From Candidatus Gastranaerophilales bacterium (GTDB lineage: Bacteria; Cyanobacteriota; Vampirovibrionia; Gastranaerophilales; Gastranaerophilaceae), in assembly GCA_944323625.1 (NCBI GenBank), contig CALUTD010000020.1, forward strand, positions 1-39,404: DNA of 39,404 bases. Direction: 5' to 3'. The notes beneath the pieces were generated by a model, which saw nothing but the letters and a program-made list of their open reading frames with translations, was not told where the DNA came from and did no database searches. Below are positions 36,727-39,404 of the stretch, piece after piece (positions within the stretch are counted from its first letter, which is position 1; each line of letters opens with the position of its first letter). The position numbers and the translations under genes are program-made.

Positions 36727-36959
36727 AATTTATCATTGGTTTTTCTATTATAAAGTTTTTCAAAATCAAGATTTAGAGCATTCATTATACCAACAATTAC
36801 AGTCAAAGAAGTATTTGTTTCTCCTCTTTCTATTGTTCCTATAACTTGGCCGTATGAAACACCTATTTTTTCAGCGAGTTGTTCTTGTGACAACCCTGCT
36901 CTGTTTCTTTCCGCTCTTAAATTTCTGCCGAATTCTTTTAAAATTTCTTTTTTATTCAT
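36714..36959 (-). CDS. XRE-family HTH transcriptional regulator
   Basis: 81 residues from ATG 36959; the in-frame TTG at 36983 is less likely. The HTH is at about 20-45 (LSQEQLAEKIGVSYGQVIGTIERG), followed by IMNALNLDFEKLY. It is related in layout to the regulator at 15100. Its 3' end overlaps the upstream prepilin by 13 bases, and it is divergent from the prepilin at 37065. TATAAA with a TTAACA 16 bases upstream is a plausible promoter on the minus strand, and TTAACA lies inside the palindrome at 37006-37018. Confidence 0.85.
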   Translation of the reverse strand: MNKKEILKEFGRNLRAERNRAGLSQEQLAEKIGVSYGQVIGTIERGETNTSLTVIVGIMNALNLDFEKLYNRKTNDKFYQG

Positions 36960-36976
36960 ATAAAAATTGTAAAAAC

Positions 36977-37005
36977 TTGACAATTTTATATCTACAATTT
37001 ATTAT
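36977..37005 (+). promoter_or_regulatory. Near-consensus promoter of the 37065 prepilin
   Basis: TTGACA (36977-36982), a 17-base spacer, TATTAT (37000-37005). An inverted repeat AAAATTGT (36963-36970) / ACAATTTT (36980-36987) covers the -35 side. Confidence 0.75.
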
Positions 37006-37039
37006 TTGTTAATAACAATATATATGTTGTTTTTAACAA
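37006..37039. promoter_or_regulatory. Two palindromic operator-like sites over the prepilin start region
   Basis: Site 1 TTGTTA-A-TAACAA (37006-37018) is perfect and begins at the base after the -10 box. Site 2 TTGTT-TTT-AACAA (37027-37039) is its partner. Their centres are 21 bases apart, two helical turns, which would favour side-by-side dimer binding by the adjacent XRE protein. Confidence 0.6.
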
Positions 37040-37064
37040 AAAAAAGATTACAAAGGAGATTTAT

Positions 37065-37763
37065 ATGTCAAAAAAGATAAAATATGGAAAAAGCAGCTTT
37101 ACTTTGGCAGAGGTACTAATTACTCTTGTAATTATCGGAATTATTGCAGCAATAACAGTTCCTGTTATTATGGCAAATCATAGGAAAACAGAAACTGCAG
37201 CAAGATTGAAAAAGTTTTATTCAACGCTTTCTAATGCAATAAGACTTGCAGAAATAGATAATGGTACAACCTTAAGTGAATGGGGAAATACTGCTTTTGA
37301 TTATGTTGTTAATTATTTAAATATTACTGAAAAAGATGAAGATAATGATAAATATATTTTAACAGATGGAACTACTTTAACTATTGGTAAAGCTTCAATG
37401 GGTGGGCTATGGACTGAAGGTGCTCCTGGTCCTGGGCCTGAACAAGCTTATGCTACTATGTTAACATTTGATACGAATGGAGATAAAAAACCAAATGAAA
37501 TAGGACGAGATAGATTTATATTTTATTTCGTTACTGGTGGACAAAGGACAGCAGCTGTATCATCTAGTCGCACACAATCAGGGTTGGTAACTTTTCCCTG
37601 GGCATATGGGGAGAATACAACAAGAAGTTCTTTAATAGAAAGGTGTATTGAAACAAAGCAGCTTGTTGAGTCTTCGGATTTTCAGTTTACACTCGGTTTT
37701 TGTACTGAACTGGTAATGCGCGATGGCTGGGAATTTAAGGATGATTATCCATTAAAAATATAA
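37065..37763 (+). CDS. Type IV prepilin-like protein
   Basis: 232 residues; GGAG seven bases before the ATG. Leader MSKKIKYGKSS then FTLAEVLITLVIIG, Glu5 and a hydrophobic helix; then RKTETAARLKKFYSTL, nearly the same as in the 14336-14962 gene. The globular part contains a Gly/Pro-rich loop (EGAPGPGPEQ), DTNGDKKPNEIGRD (possible calcium-binding loop) and ends MRDGWEFKDDYP. Expression is probably controlled by the divergent XRE gene. Confidence 0.9.
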   Translation: MSKKIKYGKSSFTLAEVLITLVIIGIIAAITVPVIMANHRKTETAARLKKFYSTLSNAIRLAEIDNGTTLSEWGNTAFDYVVNYLNITEKDEDNDKYILTDGTTLTIGKASMGGLWTEGAPGPGPEQAYATMLTFDTNGDKKPNEIGRDRFIFYFVTGGQRTAAVSSSRTQSGLVTFPWAYGENTTRSSLIERCIETKQLVESSDFQFTLGFCTELVMRDGWEFKDDYPLKI

Positions 37764-37850
37764 GCTGTGCTGAAAATATATAAACAAAATTTACTTTTTT
37801 CAATTATTACCAGACTTTACATTTATTATATAAAATGCTATAAAATCTTT

Positions 37851-38759
37851 ATGAAAAGTATTACGGAAAAAAAAGCGGCAGCTGCACTTTCAATAATCTC
37901 AAATGCTGCTATTATAATACTTAAATTTATAGCGGGAATTATATCCGGCAGTATAAGTATTATATCGGAAGCAATACATTCATTAAGTGATTTTTTAGCC
38001 TCGGTATTAACATTTTTTGCAGTAATGAAATCATCAGAACCTGCAGATAGTCAGCACCAATTCGGGCATGGAAGATATGAAGATATGTCAGGTTTTATTG
38101 AAGGCGGACTTATAATTTTTGCATCTTTTTATATCCTTTTTGAAGCCGTAAAAAAGATTTTGGCGGGAAGTTCTATGCAAACAGAAACTTCTTTCGGTAT
38201 AATTGTTATGGCAATTGCAGTCATAGCCAATTTTTTTGTAAGCTCTTATCTTTTTTATGTAGGGAAAAAAACAAATTCTGTTTCTTTACTTGCGGACGGG
38301 GAACACCTTAGAACCGATATTTGGTCATCTTTGGGGGTTTTAATCGGATTGGTTTTAATAAAATTGACAGGACTTGAAATTCTTGATTCTTTGATTGCTA
38401 TTTTTGTTGCTCTGTTTATCTTTAAAGCAGGTTTTGCAATTTCAAAAACAACATTAAATAACCTTCTTGACGGTGCTTTACCTGAAAATGACATACAAAA
38501 AATTGAAACTGCTGTTGAAGAAATGAAATCAGAAGGTGTTATAAGTTATAAAGACCTTAAGTCACGGTGTTCAGGTCCTGAAAAAATGATTGAAATAACA
38601 TTAATTTTTCCAAAAGATATGACTATAGAACACTGCCATAATATTTGCGATAAAATAGAGTCTAAAATAAAGGCTCAACTTGGAATATGCAATATTTCAA
38701 TCCACGCCGAACCTCAACTTAAAAGTGATGATATAAAAAAGCAAACTATATCTGCTTAG
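37851..38759 (+). CDS. Cation diffusion facilitator (zinc/iron/manganese efflux) protein
   Basis: 302 residues from ATG 37851. A GTG at 37767 would add 28 residues with no family counterpart and is not favoured. About six membrane helices; metal-binding EAIHSLSD in TM2 and GEHLRTD in TM5 (H-x3-D pairs), with the FGHGRYEDM loop between TM2 and TM3. The cytosolic C-terminal domain (from about 215) ends in CNISIHAEP. It exports a divalent metal in exchange for protons. A stop at 38759 is followed by a branched hairpin with a T-run. Confidence 0.9.
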   Translation: MKSITEKKAAAALSIISNAAIIILKFIAGIISGSISIISEAIHSLSDFLASVLTFFAVMKSSEPADSQHQFGHGRYEDMSGFIEGGLIIFASFYILFEAVKKILAGSSMQTETSFGIIVMAIAVIANFFVSSYLFYVGKKTNSVSLLADGEHLRTDIWSSLGVLIGLVLIKLTGLEILDSLIAIFVALFIFKAGFAISKTTLNNLLDGALPENDIQKIETAVEEMKSEGVISYKDLKSRCSGPEKMIEITLIFPKDMTIEHCHNICDKIESKIKAQLGICNISIHAEPQLKSDDIKKQTISA

Positions 38760-38825
38760 TATCAAGCCTGTTATTCGTTCTCCTTCGGTTGTCCTCATTT
38801 CGGCTTTCGCCTCAACTCAAACAAT

Positions 38826-38909
38826 AAGTAGGATGCGGTAAATCATTGATTTACCGCATCAATAATGTATTTGTTTCGGTAATCAAAGATTACCAAAACC
38901 TACTTTTTT
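38826..38909 (+). terminator. Branched hairpin with T-run after the CDF gene
   Basis: Outer stem AGTAGG (38827-38832) / CCTACT (38899-38904) encloses two hairpins: GATGCGGTAAATCA (38832-38845) / TGATTTACCGCATC (38847-38860), perfect, and GGTAATC (38878-38884) / GATTACC (38888-38894). The outer stem runs into a T stretch. It could end the CDF transcript or be a structured intergenic repeat. Confidence 0.5.
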
Positions 38910-38928
38910 AATAATCATTTTCCGTCAT

Positions 38929-38975
38929 TCTGAAAGCGGAGATACAAGATTGAGCCGAGAGGGAATTCCAAGAAG
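38929..38975 (+). repeat. Dispersed intergenic repeat, right copy
   Basis: Inverted partner of 53-99 (46 of 47 bases). Here it is followed by hairpin arms ending in GTTCAGGATCTTA (39014-39026), a 13-base string that recurs exactly at 39391-39403. Confidence 0.75.
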
Positions 38976-39156
38976 TCTAAAAATCAAGCAAGTTATTGCG
39001 TAGATTTTGACTTGTTCAGGATCTTATCCTCTTGGAATAAAAACATAAATCTATAAATATAAAATCTTGTAAAATCCATGCGTATTTCCCTGCTCTGAAG
39101 AGGCAAAGCCGGATTCTAATTTGATTAAATTATATTTCCATATCGGTAATATCCTG

Positions 39157-39177
39157 AACCGGCCGCTGCCGGTTTTT
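39157..39177 (+). terminator. Terminator-like hairpin
   Basis: AACCGGC (39157-39163), CGCT, GCCGGTT (39168-39174), with T to 39177. No gene directly precedes it, so it may be part of the repeat array. Confidence 0.45.
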
Positions 39178-39211
39178 GTCCAAATTAAATTGTAATTCCA
39201 CGTTGGTAAGC

Positions 39212-39261
39212 TCCTGAACAGCTTGAAAACTACGCAAAGCTAGTTTTCTACGCTTTCAGGA
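39212..39261. repeat. TCCTGAA/TTCAGGA hairpin element
   Basis: Outer arms TCCTGAA (39212-39218) and TTCAGGA (39255-39261); inner arms GAAAACTA (39225-39232) and TAGTTTTC (39241-39248). Same plan as 39346-39398. Confidence 0.65.
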
Positions 39262-39345
39262 TTGTATATGTTACGTAATTCGATGACAAATATATAAAAA
39301 TAAGAGGAAAAACTATTAATATTTTATAAGTTATTTTAATTGTCA

Positions 39346-39398
39346 TCCTGAAAGATTAGAAAAACGTGCTTTAGCACAGTTTTTCAATCTGTTCAGGA
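39346..39398. repeat. TCCTGAA/TTCAGGA hairpin element, long stem
   Basis: TCCTGAA (39346-39352), AGATT, GAAAAAC and TGCT pair in order with AGCA, GTTTTTC, AATCT and TTCAGGA (39392-39398), giving about 23 pairs with small bulges and a 2-base loop. It lies at the window edge. Confidence 0.7.
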
Positions 39399-39404
39399 TC
39401 TTAC

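Larger units (their letters stand above)
38760..39404. other. Gene-free right flank with hairpin-rich repeats
   Basis: No gene is visible. The stretch contains a branched inverted-repeat structure (38826-38909), the second copy of the left-flank repeat (38929-38975), a terminator-like hairpin (39157-39177) and two hairpins bounded by TCCTGAA and TTCAGGA (39212-39261 and 39346-39398). Segments 39125-39158 and 39185-39218 are diverged copies of each other, 60 bases apart. Confidence 0.65.

Noticed and set aside
37767-37850. N-terminal extension of the CDF protein from GTG 37767
   Set aside because: The 28 extra residues precede the normal family start, and no ribosome site was seen for GTG.

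Overview
The window is AT-rich, densely packed bacterial DNA from a diderm (Gram-negative type) organism: it carries an outer-membrane usher with a PapD-type chaperone and a complete dTDP-rhamnose operon. Three prepilin-like genes share the N-terminal motif FTL[AS]EVLITLV-IGIIAAI and the C-terminal motif DGWE-[IF]-KDDYP. From memory, this style is common in gut Melainabacteria (Vampirovibrionia, Gastranaerophilales), so that is my best guess. It is an inference; no rRNA or phylogenetic marker was tested. No rRNA, tRNA, transposase, phage gene or CRISPR array was recognised.

Layout. 1-659: non-coding, with a copy of a dispersed repeat and three 60-bp tandem repeats. 660-7773: a chaperone-usher fimbrial locus, with five genes leftward (putative tip or adhesin protein, chaperone, two subunits, usher) and two genes rightward (a Cys-rich subunit-like protein and a secreted protein with a membrane segment). 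8072-14326: a DnaJ-like protein, QueE, a CooC-type ATPase, FolD and the potassium uptake pair TrkA/TrkH. 14336-15429: a prepilin-like gene divergent from an XRE regulator. 15453-19349: a leftward operon rsmA-ispE-murQ-aroA. 19388-25180: ogt, hemW, a Gly-rich membrane protein, tatD, tlyA, a small XRE regulator and two TPR proteins. 25214-27711: two PlsC acyltransferases and gapA. 27848-32665: a chemosensory set (MCP, CheA, double CheW). 32733-35951: rmlC-rmlB-rmlD-rmlA. 35973-37763: a prepilin gene interrupted by a G10 tract, a second XRE regulator and its divergent prepilin gene. 37851-38759: a CDF metal transporter. 38760-39404: hairpin-rich intergenic repeats.

How it fits together. Much of the window concerns the cell surface: usher fimbriae, type IV pilin-like proteins, rhamnose precursors and a chemosensory array without a soluble response regulator. 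The strongest novel points are: (1) the prepilin gene after the rml operon, whose start codon and prepilin frame are separated by a run of ten G, so that losing one G restores a full-length prepilin (a likely phase-variation switch); (2) the non-classical chaperone-usher locus with two unusual divergent partners; and (3) two separate XRE/prepilin divergent modules with palindromic operator-like sites, one lying over a near-consensus promoter. The remainder is housekeeping.
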